A stretch of 64,000 nt of DNA from CAVRZJ01 sp964594125. Its GTDB lineage: Bacteria; Acidobacteriota; Thermoanaerobaculia; Thermoanaerobaculales; Thermoanaerobaculaceae. Under the pieces are notes generated by a model. The model was not told where the DNA came from. It saw only the letters and a list, made by a program, of their open reading frames with translations, and made no database searches. The stretch is from contig CAZQLL010000002.1 in the NCBI GenBank assembly GCA_964594125.1, forward strand, positions 62,001 through 126,000, given 5' to 3'. Of the stretch, positions 54,338 to 62,641 are shown piece by piece. The position numbers and the translations under genes are program-made. Position 1 is the stretch's first letter; each line of letters begins with the position of its first letter.

Positions 54338-54912
54338 TGGGTGGTCTGACGCTCGACGACATGACGGCGGCCGGCGCGCTCCTGGAAGGCCACTTCAAGC
54401 TCTCCTCCGGCCTGCACTCGCCCCGCTACCTGCAGTGCGCCCGTTTCCTCGCGGATCCGACGCGCGCCGAGGCGGCCGGCCGGCAACTCGCGGCGCGGCT
54501 GAAGAACTGCGGCGCGCAGGTGGTCACGGCGCCGGCGCTCGGCGGCGTCATCATCGGCCACGAGGTGGCGCGTGCGCTCGGCGTGCCATTCCTCTTCTGC
54601 GAGCGCGCCGACGGCGCGATGCAGCTCCGGCGCGGCTTCGCGCTCGATCCGGGCGATCGCGTGCTGGTGGTCGAGGACGTCGTCACCACCGGCGGCTCGA
54701 CCCGCGAGGTGATGGACGTGGCGAGGCAGCACGGCGGCGTCGTCGTCGGCGTCGGTGCGATGGTCAACCGCTCCGGCCGCGAGAACCCGTTCGCGCCGTT
54801 GCCGTTCACCGCGCTGCTCGCCGTCGACGTCCCGACGTACCCGCCGGACGCGTGCCCGCTGTGCGCCGCCGGCGCGCCGGTGGTCAAGCCGGGATCGCGG
54901 GAGCAGAGGTAG
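54337..54912 (+). CDS. pyrE: Orotate phosphoribosyltransferase
   Basis: A 191-residue enzyme of pyrimidine synthesis that joins orotate and PRPP to OMP. PRPP motif VLVVEDVVTTGGSTREVMD; flexible-loop region FLFCERADGAMQLRRGF; LSSGLHSPRYLQCARF is the orotate pocket. The C-terminal CPLCAAGAPVVKPGSR is typical of the variant that has a CxxC tail. ATG 54337 is preceded by GGGAGGAG and overlaps the regulator stop (TGATG). Confidence 0.94.
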   Translation: MGGLTLDDMTAAGALLEGHFKLSSGLHSPRYLQCARFLADPTRAEAAGRQLAARLKNCGAQVVTAPALGGVIIGHEVARALGVPFLFCERADGAMQLRRGFALDPGDRVLVVEDVVTTGGSTREVMDVARQHGGVVVGVGAMVNRSGRENPFAPLPFTALLAVDVPTYPPDACPLCAAGAPVVKPGSREQR

Positions 54913-55098
54913 GCAGGAGGCAGGGCAGCGCAGGAGGCAGCCCCAGGGGCCGTCGGTTGGGCCGTGGTCCGACGTTCCTGCCGCGAGCCGGAGTCGAGCG
55001 GCGGCTTGGCACCAGCGTCCTCGCGGCGGAGCGGCGAGGTGCGCGTTGTGGTTGCCTCGCCCCGGCGTGCGGGACGCAGGGAGCGGCCCGCAACGACT

Positions 55099-55130
55099 CG
55101 GAGCCAGGCGCGTGGCTCCGGTTCCTTTCT
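55099..55130 (+). terminator. Candidate intrinsic terminator between convergent pyrE and DUF2752 genes
   Basis: 8-bp perfect stem cggagcca/tggctccg (55099-55106 with 55113-55120), 6-nt loop, followed by T-rich gttcctttct. It lies about 190 bp after pyrE, in a 217-bp gap. Confidence 0.5.
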
Positions 55131-55561
55131 CAGTTCTCCGCCAGGATCACCCAGGCCCATCCCGCCAGCAGCGTGACGGCGAGCGCGAGGCGCAGCGCCC
55201 GCGGCGCCGGCGCCAGCAGCCTCGGCACGGGCAGCTCGAGGAGCGCCCAGAGCGGGGCGAGCGCTCCGCCGGCGAAGAACGCGATGCCGGCGATGGCGGC
55301 CAGGGGGTTGGCGAGCAGCGCATCCGCCGGGCGCCCGTCGAGCAGCGCCACTGCGGCGCGGGCGGTGCCGCACGACAGACACGGCACGCCGGTGAGCGCG
55401 CGAAAGGGGCATGGCGGCAGGAGCGGTGCGATCGCCGTCCACAGCGGCCGCAGGAGGAGCGACGAGGCGGCCAGCACGCTCCACACCCAGGCGAGCTGCT
55501 TCTCCGCGCGGTCCAGCGGCCGCAGCGCGGAGCGCGCCTCGGCCGGCGGCGGCAGGGTCAC
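55130..55561 (-). CDS. DUF2752 family membrane protein
   Basis: A 143-residue protein from GTG 55561 with about three hydrophobic segments. The family motif CPFRALTGVPCLSCGTARA is complete. Function unknown. The GTGA start overlaps the YIP1-like gene's stop, so the pair is translated together. Confidence 0.88.
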   Translation of the reverse strand: MTLPPPAEARSALRPLDRAEKQLAWVWSVLAASSLLLRPLWTAIAPLLPPCPFRALTGVPCLSCGTARAAVALLDGRPADALLANPLAAIAGIAFFAGGALAPLWALLELPVPRLLAPAPRALRLALAVTLLAGWAWVILAEN

Positions 55562-56277
55562 CGGGAGGCGCCGACCAGCGCGAGGATGGCGGCCCCGAAC
55601 GCCACGGCGATCACCGCCGCGCAGGCGCAGCACAGCGCGAGCGGGAGGAACACCGCCACGGCGGCCCTCCCCTGCGAGGTGCGGTGCGCGGCCGCCAGCC
55701 CGACGATCTCGATGACGATCGACCACAGGAACGCGATGATCCCGCCGCACAGCGGCAGGACCTGGAGCACCTGGCAGACGCCGGCGTAGCACACCACGCG
55801 GACGGTGGCGGAGAAGCCGCCGTTGGCGCCGCCGGCGAGCATCAGGAACAGGTGGAGGATCGCGGACCAGATGAAGACGCCGAGCAGGATCAGCAGCGGC
55901 GCCAGCACCATCATCGCCAGCGTGTAGGCGAACGGCACCGCGTAGTCCATGCCGCGGCCCATGCCGGGGAGGTAGCGCCACGGTATTCCGGGCATCGCGA
56001 GCTGGTAGAGCTGAGCGGCGATCATCCCCAACCACCCGAGCACGACGGCGAAGAGCAGCGGGCGGCCGATGTCGCCGGTGGTGGACATGCGGGAGAACGC
56101 CTCGCCCGGACGCAGCAGCAGGAGCTTGGCGGTCTCGAACAGCGCCTCGAGGGCCGGGTACCCCGGCTGCTCCCAGGGAAGGGGGGCGACGGCCGTCGGC
56201 GCCGTCGGCGGCGGCGGCGTCCAGCCGGGCTCGATCGGCGTGCTCGGCGGCAGGTCGGGGGGCACGGTGGCGGCCAT
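55558..56277 (-). CDS. YIP1 family membrane protein
   Basis: A 239-residue protein with a Pro-rich cytosolic N-terminus (about 1-40) and about five helices. FETAKLLLLRPGEAFSRM and GRPLLFAVVLGWLGMIAAQL open the YIP1 domain. ATG 56277 is preceded by GAGGAGG. Bacterial YIP1 proteins have no settled role. Operon with the DUF2752 gene. Confidence 0.85.
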   Translation of the reverse strand: MAATVPPDLPPSTPIEPGWTPPPPTAPTAVAPLPWEQPGYPALEALFETAKLLLLRPGEAFSRMSTTGDIGRPLLFAVVLGWLGMIAAQLYQLAMPGIPWRYLPGMGRGMDYAVPFAYTLAMMVLAPLLILLGVFIWSAILHLFLMLAGGANGGFSATVRVVCYAGVCQVLQVLPLCGGIIAFLWSIVIEIVGLAAAHRTSQGRAAVAVFLPLALCCACAAVIAVAFGAAILALVGASR

Positions 56278-56313
56278 GCAGGGCCTCCTCGCCGCAAGTG
56301 TAACGCTGGCGGA

Positions 56314-57696
56314 CTACTCCGTGGGCCGGTCGGCCGGCACCTTCCGCGAGGGCCGGGCGAGGCTCGCCAGGGCTCGCTCCAGGCGCTCGAGGCCCGCCGC
56401 CGCGTCCTCGGGGGTGATGTCGAGGAACGGGCGGAAGCGGATCGAGCGGGCGCCGCAGGGGAGCAGCAGGAGCCCCTGCTCGCGGGCGGCGGCAACGGCG
56501 CGCGCCCGGGCCTCGGGGTCGGGGAGGTCGAACGCGATCATCAGGCCGCGGCCGCGCACCTGCGAGACGAGCTCCGGGAACCGGGAGGCAATGTCGCTCA
56601 GGCCCCGGAGGAGCGCGGAGCCGACGGCGGAGGCGTTGGCGGTGAGATTCTCGGCGGCGATCACCTCGAGCACGCGGGTGGCGCGCACCATGTCGACGAG
56701 GTTCCCGCCCCACGTCGAGTTGATGCGCGACGACACGGCAAACACGTTCTCCCTGACCTCGTCGATGCGGCGGTTGGCGGCCAGGCCGCACACCTGCACC
56801 TTCTTGCCGAAAGCGAACAGGTCCGGCTCGACGCCGAGCCCCTGCCACGCCCACATCGTGCCGGTGAGGCCGAGGCCGGTCTGCACCTCGTCGAAGATGA
56901 GGAGGAAGTCGTGCTCGTCGGCGAGCCGGCGCAGCTCGCGCAGGAACTCGGGGCGGAAGTGGTTGTCGCCGCCCTCCGCCTGGATCGGCTCGACGATCAG
57001 GCAGGCGATGTCGTGCCGGCGGGCGGCGACGGCGGCCTCGATCTCGGCGACGGCGCGCCGCTCGTCGGCCTCCACCTCGGCGAGGTGCTCGGCGAGCGGG
57101 AAGGTGATCCGCGGGTTCGAGATGCGGGGCCAGTCGAACTTCGGGAAGAGCGCGGTCTTGCGCGGGTCGAAGGTGTTGGTGAGCGACAGGGTATAGCCGG
57201 AGCGGCCGTGGAACGCCTGCCGGAAGTGCAGCACCTGGGTGCCGAGCGCGTCGCCGCGGCCGGCCGCCTGGTTCTTGCGCACCTTCCAGTCGAACGCCGC
57301 CTTCAGGGTGTTCTCCACGGCGAGGGCGCCGCCCTCGATGAAGAACAGGTGGCCGGTGTGGCTCGGCGGCACCGCGAGTCGCGCGAAGGTGTCGACGAAC
57401 TCCGCGAAGAAGCGCGAGTAGAGGTCCGAGGTGGCCGGCTTGTGGAGCGCCGCCGCGAGCAGACGGTCGCGGAATTCCGGGTCGGCGAGCGCGGGGTGGT
57501 TCCACCCGATGGCCTGCGACGCGAAGTTGGAGAAGAAGTCGATGTAGGTCCTGCCGTCGCGCTCGTCGACGAGGTGCGAGCCGTGGGAGCGCGCGAGGTC
57601 CGGGACGAGGTGAAAGCCGTCGACGAGGATGTGCCTGCCGAGCACCTTGTGCACGTCACCCGCCGCCACGCGGGCCGACCTGAGAACCGTGGCCAT
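56314..57696 (-). CDS. lat: L-lysine 6-transaminase
   Basis: A 460-residue class III PLP aminotransferase. It opens DVHKVLGRHILVDGFHLVPD, a hallmark of lysine 6-aminotransferases (Lat). Other motifs: FFIEGGALAVENTLKAAF, LIFDEVQTGLGLTGTMWAWQ and the PLP lysine in LFAFGKKVQVCG. It transfers the epsilon amino group of lysine to 2-oxoglutarate, giving 2-aminoadipate semialdehyde. AGGGGAGGC precedes ATG 57696. No saccharopine or aminoadipate dehydrogenase gene is adjacent. Gap to YIP1 gene 36 bp. Confidence 0.92.
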   Translation of the reverse strand: MATVLRSARVAAGDVHKVLGRHILVDGFHLVPDLARSHGSHLVDERDGRTYIDFFSNFASQAIGWNHPALADPEFRDRLLAAALHKPATSDLYSRFFAEFVDTFARLAVPPSHTGHLFFIEGGALAVENTLKAAFDWKVRKNQAAGRGDALGTQVLHFRQAFHGRSGYTLSLTNTFDPRKTALFPKFDWPRISNPRITFPLAEHLAEVEADERRAVAEIEAAVAARRHDIACLIVEPIQAEGGDNHFRPEFLRELRRLADEHDFLLIFDEVQTGLGLTGTMWAWQGLGVEPDLFAFGKKVQVCGLAANRRIDEVRENVFAVSSRINSTWGGNLVDMVRATRVLEVIAAENLTANASAVGSALLRGLSDIASRFPELVSQVRGRGLMIAFDLPDPEARARAVAAAREQGLLLLPCGARSIRFRPFLDITPEDAAAGLERLERALASLARPSRKVPADRPTE

Positions 57697-57790
57697 CGCT
57701 TGCCTCCCCTTTCCGGCTGGAACCTCACGGACCAGGCGGTGCGCCCGGGCGGAACGGCGCGGTTCTGCCGCCGCCGACGGCGGCCCGCTC

Positions 57791-58321
57791 CTACGCGGTC
57801 TTGCGCGTGGGCGCCAGGACCATCGTCAGGTCGCGCCCGTCGAGCTGACCGGGCTCGCGCTCCACCTTGCAGACATCCGCCAGCTCGACCTTGATCCGGT
57901 CGAGCACCTCGAAGCCGTTCTCCGGCCGCCGCATCTCGCGCCGCCGGAACATGATCGTCACCTTGGCGTGCTTCCCCGCCTCGAGGAAGCGGCGCAGCAT
58001 GGCGACCTTGGTGTGGAAGTCGTGGTCCCCGACGCCGGGCCGGAACTTGACCTCCTTGACCTCGATCTGGTGCTCTTTGCGCCTCGCCTCGCGCGCCTTC
58101 TTCTCCTGCTCGTAGCGGTACTTTCCCCAGTCCATGATCTTGCAGACGATGGGGCGCGCCGTCGGCGCGACCTCGACGAGGTCGAGCCCGCGCGTGCGAG
58201 CGAGGTTCAGGGCTTCCTCGATGGGGACGATGCCGACCTGGGACCCGTCGGCGTCGATGAGACGGATCGGCGACAGGCGGATCATCTCGTTGATTCGTGT
58301 GCGATCGCGATCGTCGGCTAT
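57791..58321 (-). CDS. infC: Translation initiation factor IF-3, starting at an ATA codon
   Basis: A 176-residue protein that prevents subunit joining and checks the initiator tRNA. N-domain: RTRINEMIRLSPIRLIDADG, then LDLVEVAPTARPIVCKIMDW; C-domain: VKEVKFRPGVGDHDFHTKVA, then TIMFRRREM. ATA at 58319-58321 is chosen as start: AGGGAGG at 58327-58333 is 5 nt away, and the length fits E. coli IF-3 (180). No ATG/GTG/TTG has as good a site; ATG 58396 would add about 25 unrelated residues. infC is known to use rare start codons (AUU, AUC, AUA) for autoregulation. rpmI and rplT do not follow. Confidence 0.93.
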   Translation of the reverse strand: MADDRDRTRINEMIRLSPIRLIDADGSQVGIVPIEEALNLARTRGLDLVEVAPTARPIVCKIMDWGKYRYEQEKKAREARRKEHQIEVKEVKFRPGVGDHDFHTKVAMLRRFLEAGKHAKVTIMFRRREMRRPENGFEVLDRIKVELADVCKVEREPGQLDGRDLTMVLAPTRKTA

Positions 58322-58405
58322 GACTTCCTCCCTGGTGCCGGGGCCGGTATCCCAGCCGCCCCTCCGGCCTCCGTCCGGACCGCCAGAGTATAGCACCGGC
58401 GCCGG

Positions 58406-58819
58406 TCAGAGCCCGAGCAGGCGCGCGTGCTCGACCTTGATGCAGCGGTCCATCACCACCGGCACGCCACCGCGGCGCGCCAGCGCTGCGGAGGCGTGAT
58501 CGACGATGCCGAGCTGCAGCCACAGCGCGCCGGCGCGCCGCGCGACCGCCTGCTCGGCGATCGCGGGGACGAACTCGGGACGGCGGAACACGTCGACGAT
58601 GTCGATCGCCACGTCGTCGGGCACGGCCGCCAGCTCGGGGTAGCAGCGTTCGCCGAGCACCGCCGCGAGCCCGGGGTTGACGGGTACGACGCGGTAGCCA
58701 TGCTGCTGGAGATAGCGGGCGACGCGGTGCGAGTCGCGCTCGGGCCGCGGCGAGAGCCCGACGACGGCGATCGTGCGCGCCCGGCGGAGCAGCCCTGCGA
58801 TGTCCAGCTCGTCCGCCAT
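58406..58819 (-). CDS. CoA-binding domain protein (YccU family)
   Basis: A 137-residue cytosolic protein with a Rossmann CoA-binding fold: IAVVGLSPRPERDSHRVARY, YRVVPVNPGL, IDIVDVFRRPEFVP and ALWLQLGIVDHASAA, then the closing PVVMDRCIKVEHARL. Function unknown. Ends 84 bp upstream of infC's start on the same strand. Confidence 0.9.
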   Translation of the reverse strand: MADELDIAGLLRRARTIAVVGLSPRPERDSHRVARYLQQHGYRVVPVNPGLAAVLGERCYPELAAVPDDVAIDIVDVFRRPEFVPAIAEQAVARRAGALWLQLGIVDHASAALARRGGVPVVMDRCIKVEHARLLGL

Positions 58820-58925
58820 GCGGTGGTCCTCCCGACTGAACTATGACACGGAGCGCGGCCACGCCATCCGGGACAGCCCATTCGCCCCGGCATGGACCGT
58901 GGCCGGTCGCAGGTGCGACAGATGC

Positions 58926-58954
58926 TTGACAAACGCAATAGGTGGTCATATACT
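58926..58954 (+). promoter_or_regulatory. Consensus sigma-70 promoter for the cytochrome/Psr operon
   Basis: TTGACA at 58926-58931 (perfect -35), 17-bp spacer, TATACT at 58949-58954 (5 of 6 for TATAAT). Transcription should start near 58961. It is the best promoter in the window and stands in a less GC-rich patch. The leader to the chosen cytochrome start is about 97 nt. Confidence 0.8.
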
Positions 58955-59057
58955 CCAGTAGAGATTGATGCCGAGCGACGCCGCTCGGCTCTGTAAGAGG
59001 CAAGCACGTGAAGAAATGCACAAGCGCGATTGGCAACGAGGCGAAAGGGGGTGTCAG

Positions 59058-59381
59058 GTGAGAAAGGCGACGAGTTTCGCGGTGGCGGTGACGGCCCTGA
59101 CGATGGCGGTCGGCGTGGCGCTGGCGGCCGGCAACGAGACGAAGGGCCGCTTCTATTACAAGAAGACGTGCAAGCCGTGCCACACCAAAGGGGCCGCCGG
59201 CGGCGAGGTCACGCCGCTGACCAAGACGCAGGAGCAGTGGAAGCGGTACTTCAGCAAGGGTGTGCACGGTAAGGGCGCGCAGAAGCTGACGGACGTCGCG
59301 CCGGCCGAGCAGCTCACCGACATGCAGACGTTCCTGGTCAATCACGCGGCGGACTCGCCGCAGCCGGAGACCTGCGGTTAA
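59058..59381 (+). CDS. Small monohaem cytochrome c
   Basis: A 107-residue periplasmic protein. GTG 59058 has AGGGGG upstream; a signal peptide (about 1-24, FAVAVTALTMAVGVALAAG) follows. The haem site is C38-KPC-H42 (TCKPCHTKG). TKTQEQWKRYFSKGVHGKG and AEQLTDMQTFLVNHA form the class I fold. First gene after a strong promoter; it may pass electrons to or from the molybdoenzyme encoded downstream. The sixth haem ligand is not clear. ATG 58965 or 59016 would give longer N-termini without a good signal. Confidence 0.85.
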   Translation: MRKATSFAVAVTALTMAVGVALAAGNETKGRFYYKKTCKPCHTKGAAGGEVTPLTKTQEQWKRYFSKGVHGKGAQKLTDVAPAEQLTDMQTFLVNHAADSPQPETCG

Positions 59382-59386
59382 GAGCA

Positions 59387-59412
59387 GGGGACCGGGGCGG
59401 GGACCGGGGACC
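59387..59412. repeat. 7-bp tandem repeat, GGGGACC x3
   Basis: ggggacc, then ggggc, then ggggacc and ggggacc, in the 106-bp gap between cytochrome c and the ZnuA-like gene. It starts 5 bp after the cytochrome stop. Confidence 0.75.
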
Positions 59413-59487
59413 GATGAACGGCTCCGATGGCGTCGGGAGCGTCGCGCCCGGCTCACCGACGCGGACGGCCGGGCGGCGGAGGTGAGC

Positions 59488-60444
59488 GTGAGGCGACGAA
59501 GCGTCCTGTGGGTCGTTGTGGCAACGGTGGCCCTGGCGGCGGCCACCTTCGCGAGATCCGCCGCTCCGGCGGCGGCGCGCATTCGCGTCGCCGCCGCTAC
59601 CGCCGACCTCGGCGCGATCGTGCAGCGCGTGGGCGGCGCCGACGTGGCGGTCACGAGCCTGCTGAGGGGGTGCATCCTGCGCCCCGGCATCGAGGTGGAT
59701 GCCGGTGCGCTGGATGTGCTGTTCACCGCCGACGCGATCGTCTGGAGCGGGCTGTTCCACGAGTCGGCGGCGATCCATGCCGCGGTCGAGAAGCTGCCGG
59801 CCGAGCGGCGGGCTGCGCTGTCGCGCCCCCTGTGGATCGACGTCTCGCACGGCGCGGCGCGGGTGAACGTGCCGACCTCGAGCTGCGAGGGGTTCGTCGA
59901 GATCCAGTTCATGCACGGGGACCCGTTCTTCTGGCTCAACCCCGAAAACGGGGCGGTGATCGCGCGCAACGTCGCTGAGGGGCTGGCGCGGCTGCGGCCG
60001 GAGCGGGCCGAGACGTACGCGGCCAACGCGGAGACGTTCGCCGCCGAGATGGCGGCGAACATCGAGCGCTGGCGGGCGGAGCTGGCGCCGCTCGCGGGCA
60101 CCAAGGTGTTCGTCGCGCAGTGCGGCTGGGCGAACCTCTCGCGCCTCGGCGGGCCGGTGTTCATGTCCTGCCGCACCACGCCGGGGACGCTGGCGCGGCC
60201 GGAAGTGCTCGCGGAGCAGGTGGCGGCGCAGGAGGTCCCGATCGTCGTGGTCGACCCCAACACGCCGGCCGAGTACGCCGAGACGTTCCGTTCCCGCACG
60301 CGCGCCGCGGTGGTGATGATCCCGTCCTCGCTCGCCGACCTGCCGGGAGCGCGCACCTACCCGGCGCTGTTCGACAACGTGGTGAGAACCCTGCTGCAGG
60401 CCGCCGGGAAACCGGCGCCGGCCGCCGCGGTGCCCCATGAGTAG
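59488..60444 (+). CDS. ZnuA/TroA-like periplasmic protein lacking canonical His ligands
   Basis: A 318-residue exported protein; GTG 59488 is 5 bp after GGAGG. The signal peptide spans about 1-28. The fold signatures of metal ABC-transporter binding proteins are present: IRVAAATADLGAIVQRVGGA, ADAIVWSGLFHES, FFWLNPENGAVIARNVAEGL and IVVVDPNTPAEYAETF. But ligand positions differ: the DPH of the first site reads as ILRPG after Cys62, the second site is DPF (F147) instead of DPH, and the third reads VAQCGWANL with Cys212. Cys133 and Cys228 are further cysteines. No ABC permease or ATPase gene is near. It overlaps the catalytic subunit gene by 8 bp, so it belongs to the redox operon. Confidence 0.75.
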   Translation: MRRRSVLWVVVATVALAAATFARSAAPAAARIRVAAATADLGAIVQRVGGADVAVTSLLRGCILRPGIEVDAGALDVLFTADAIVWSGLFHESAAIHAAVEKLPAERRAALSRPLWIDVSHGAARVNVPTSSCEGFVEIQFMHGDPFFWLNPENGAVIARNVAEGLARLRPERAETYAANAETFAAEMAANIERWRAELAPLAGTKVFVAQCGWANLSRLGGPVFMSCRTTPGTLARPEVLAEQVAAQEVPIVVVDPNTPAEYAETFRSRTRAAVVMIPSSLADLPGARTYPALFDNVVRTLLQAAGKPAPAAAVPHE

Positions 60445-62641
60445 CGGGCCGACGCGGCGCGCCGTCCTCGCCGGCGCCGGGTACGCAGCGGCGGCCGCGG
60501 CGCTGGCGCCGCACCTCGGATGCGCCCGCTTCCTGCGGCGCGGCACGGCGCCGAAGCCCGAGAGCCGCGTCGTCGCCACCGCGTGCGAGGTGTGCCCCAA
60601 CAAGTGCGCGGTGCTGGCGACCGTCGAGGGCGGCCGGGTCAGGAGCCTCAACCCCAACCCGGCGTCGCCGAAGTCGCGTGGGATGCTGTGCGCGCGCGGC
60701 AACGCGGCGGTGAAGTCGGTGTACGACCCCGACCGGGTGAAGCAGCCGCTGATCCGCGCCGGCGGGCGCGGCGAGGGGAAGTGGCGGCCGGCGACGTGGG
60801 ACGAGGCGTTCGATCACGCCGCCGCGGCGCTCGCGAGGATCAAGGAGCGGCACGGCCCCGAGGCGGTGATCTTCTCGTCGACCGAGGGGTTCCAGGAGGA
60901 GTTCTTCAAGAACTTCGGGCTCGCCTTCGGCTCGCCCAACATCCTCCGCCACCCGACGCTCTGCCTCGCGTCGGTCAACCTCGCCTACTCGATGACGTTC
61001 GGCACCGTGCCGTCGTTCGACACCCTCAACGCGGACTACGTGATCATCTCGGGCGCCAACCGCTTCGAGTCGATCATCACGCCCGACACGATGGACCTCA
61101 TCGAGTCGACGATGAACCGCAAGGCGAAGCTGGTGTACCTCGACCCGCGGTTCACCGTCACGGCGGCGAAGGCCGACGAGTGGTACCCGATCAGGCCGGG
61201 CGGCGACATGGCGTTCATCCTCGCGATGATCCACGTGATCATCGCCGAGAAGCGTTACGACCGGGCGTTCGTCGACGCCTACTGCCTCGGTTTCGAGCAG
61301 CTCGCGGCCCACGTCGCGCCGTACACCCCCGAGTGGGCGGCCGGCGAGACCGAGATCCCCGCGGCCGACATCGCCCGCATCGCGCGCGAGTTCGCCGACG
61401 CGGCGCCGCGCGCGGTCTACTATGCTGGCCGCCGCTCCTCCTGGTACATCAACGACTTCCAGATGCGGCGCGCGCAGGCGATCTTGAACGCCATCGTCGG
61501 GAGCTGGGACCGCGAGGGCGGGGTGGTGCCGAACAGCAAGATCGCGCTCGGCGAGTACCTGTTCCTGCCCTGGGACGAGCCGGCCGCCGAGCGCGTCGAC
61601 CGCATCGGCACGGCGTTTCCGCTCGCCGCCAAGGGCGACGGGGCGTTCCTGCAGGCTCGCGAAAACGTGCTTGCCGGCACGCCGTACCCGGTCAAGGGGT
61701 GGATGGTCTACAAGCAGGACCCGATGAACGCGCTCCCCGACCGGGCGCGCACCCGGAAGATGATCGAGCAGATGGAGTTCGTCGCCGTGATCGACACCCA
61801 GATGAGCGACACGGCGTGGTACGCGGACGTGGTCTTCCCGGAGTCGACGTACCTCGAGCGCACCGACCCGCTGCACATGCTCCCCGGGATCTGGCCGGTG
61901 GTGGTGATGCGCCAGCAGGTGGTGCCGCCACTCCACGACACCAGGCCGAACCTCGAGATCATGCAGGGGCTGGCGAAGCGGCTCGGCCTGTCCGACTACT
62001 TCGACTACACGATCGAGCAGTGGATCGCGGCGCAGGCCGAGGAGCTGCCGGTCTCCAACGCCCTCGAGCACCTGAGGCAGCACGGCGTGGTGACCGCCCC
62101 CGGGGCGCCGTTCTACGGGCGCACGCTCGGCGGCGGCCACCGGTTCCTGACGAAGTCCGGCAGGATCGAGCTGTACTCCGAGCGGCTGAAGGAGAACGGC
62201 TACGACCCGCTGCCGGTGTACAAGGCGCCGGCGGCGCCGGCGCCCGGGTCGTTCCGCATGGTGCTGGGGCGCAAGGCCACCCACACCCACGCCGCCACCA
62301 CCAACAACATGTGGCTCGCCGAGCAGACGCCGACCAACGACCTGTGGATCAACCCGGAGCCGGCGGCGCGGCTGGGGATCGCGGGCGGCGACCTCGTCGA
62401 GGTGCGCTCGGCGGTCGGCGCGGTGCGCCTGCCGGCGCGCGTCACCCCCGAAATCCGGCCCGACTGCGTGTTCATGCTGCACGGCTTCGGCAAGCAGTCG
62501 CGGCACCTGTCGCTGGCGTACGGCAACGGCGCCTGCGACGCCGACGTGCTGACGACGGCGTGGGACGCGGTTTCCGGCAACGCCGCGTTCCACGAGACGT
62601 TCGTGACCGTGACCAAGGTCGAGGAGGCGGCCCGTGGCTGA
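60437..62641 (+). CDS. Molybdopterin oxidoreductase, polysulfide/thiosulfate-reductase type catalytic subunit
   Basis: A 734-residue enzyme, with twin-arginine-like N-terminus TRRAVLAGAGYAAAA. [4Fe-4S] ligands Cys50, Cys53, Cys57 and Cys85 (TACEVCPNKC, GMLCARG). The likely molybdenum ligand is Cys176 (LRHPTLCLASV), as in PsrA/PhsA. Further motifs: KAKLVYLDPRFTVTAAKADE, YPIRPGGDMAFILAM, and the C-terminal GKQSRHLSLAYGNGA. Together with the ferredoxin-like and NrfD-like genes this makes a PsrABC-type complex, which reduces polysulfide, thiosulfate or a similar anion in the periplasm. The natural substrate cannot be read from sequence. 8-bp overlaps link it to both neighbours. Confidence 0.9.
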   Translation: MSSGPTRRAVLAGAGYAAAAAALAPHLGCARFLRRGTAPKPESRVVATACEVCPNKCAVLATVEGGRVRSLNPNPASPKSRGMLCARGNAAVKSVYDPDRVKQPLIRAGGRGEGKWRPATWDEAFDHAAAALARIKERHGPEAVIFSSTEGFQEEFFKNFGLAFGSPNILRHPTLCLASVNLAYSMTFGTVPSFDTLNADYVIISGANRFESIITPDTMDLIESTMNRKAKLVYLDPRFTVTAAKADEWYPIRPGGDMAFILAMIHVIIAEKRYDRAFVDAYCLGFEQLAAHVAPYTPEWAAGETEIPAADIARIAREFADAAPRAVYYAGRRSSWYINDFQMRRAQAILNAIVGSWDREGGVVPNSKIALGEYLFLPWDEPAAERVDRIGTAFPLAAKGDGAFLQARENVLAGTPYPVKGWMVYKQDPMNALPDRARTRKMIEQMEFVAVIDTQMSDTAWYADVVFPESTYLERTDPLHMLPGIWPVVVMRQQVVPPLHDTRPNLEIMQGLAKRLGLSDYFDYTIEQWIAAQAEELPVSNALEHLRQHGVVTAPGAPFYGRTLGGGHRFLTKSGRIELYSERLKENGYDPLPVYKAPAAPAPGSFRMVLGRKATHTHAATTNNMWLAEQTPTNDLWINPEPAARLGIAGGDLVEVRSAVGAVRLPARVTPEIRPDCVFMLHGFGKQSRHLSLAYGNGACDADVLTTAWDAVSGNAAFHETFVTVTKVEEAARG

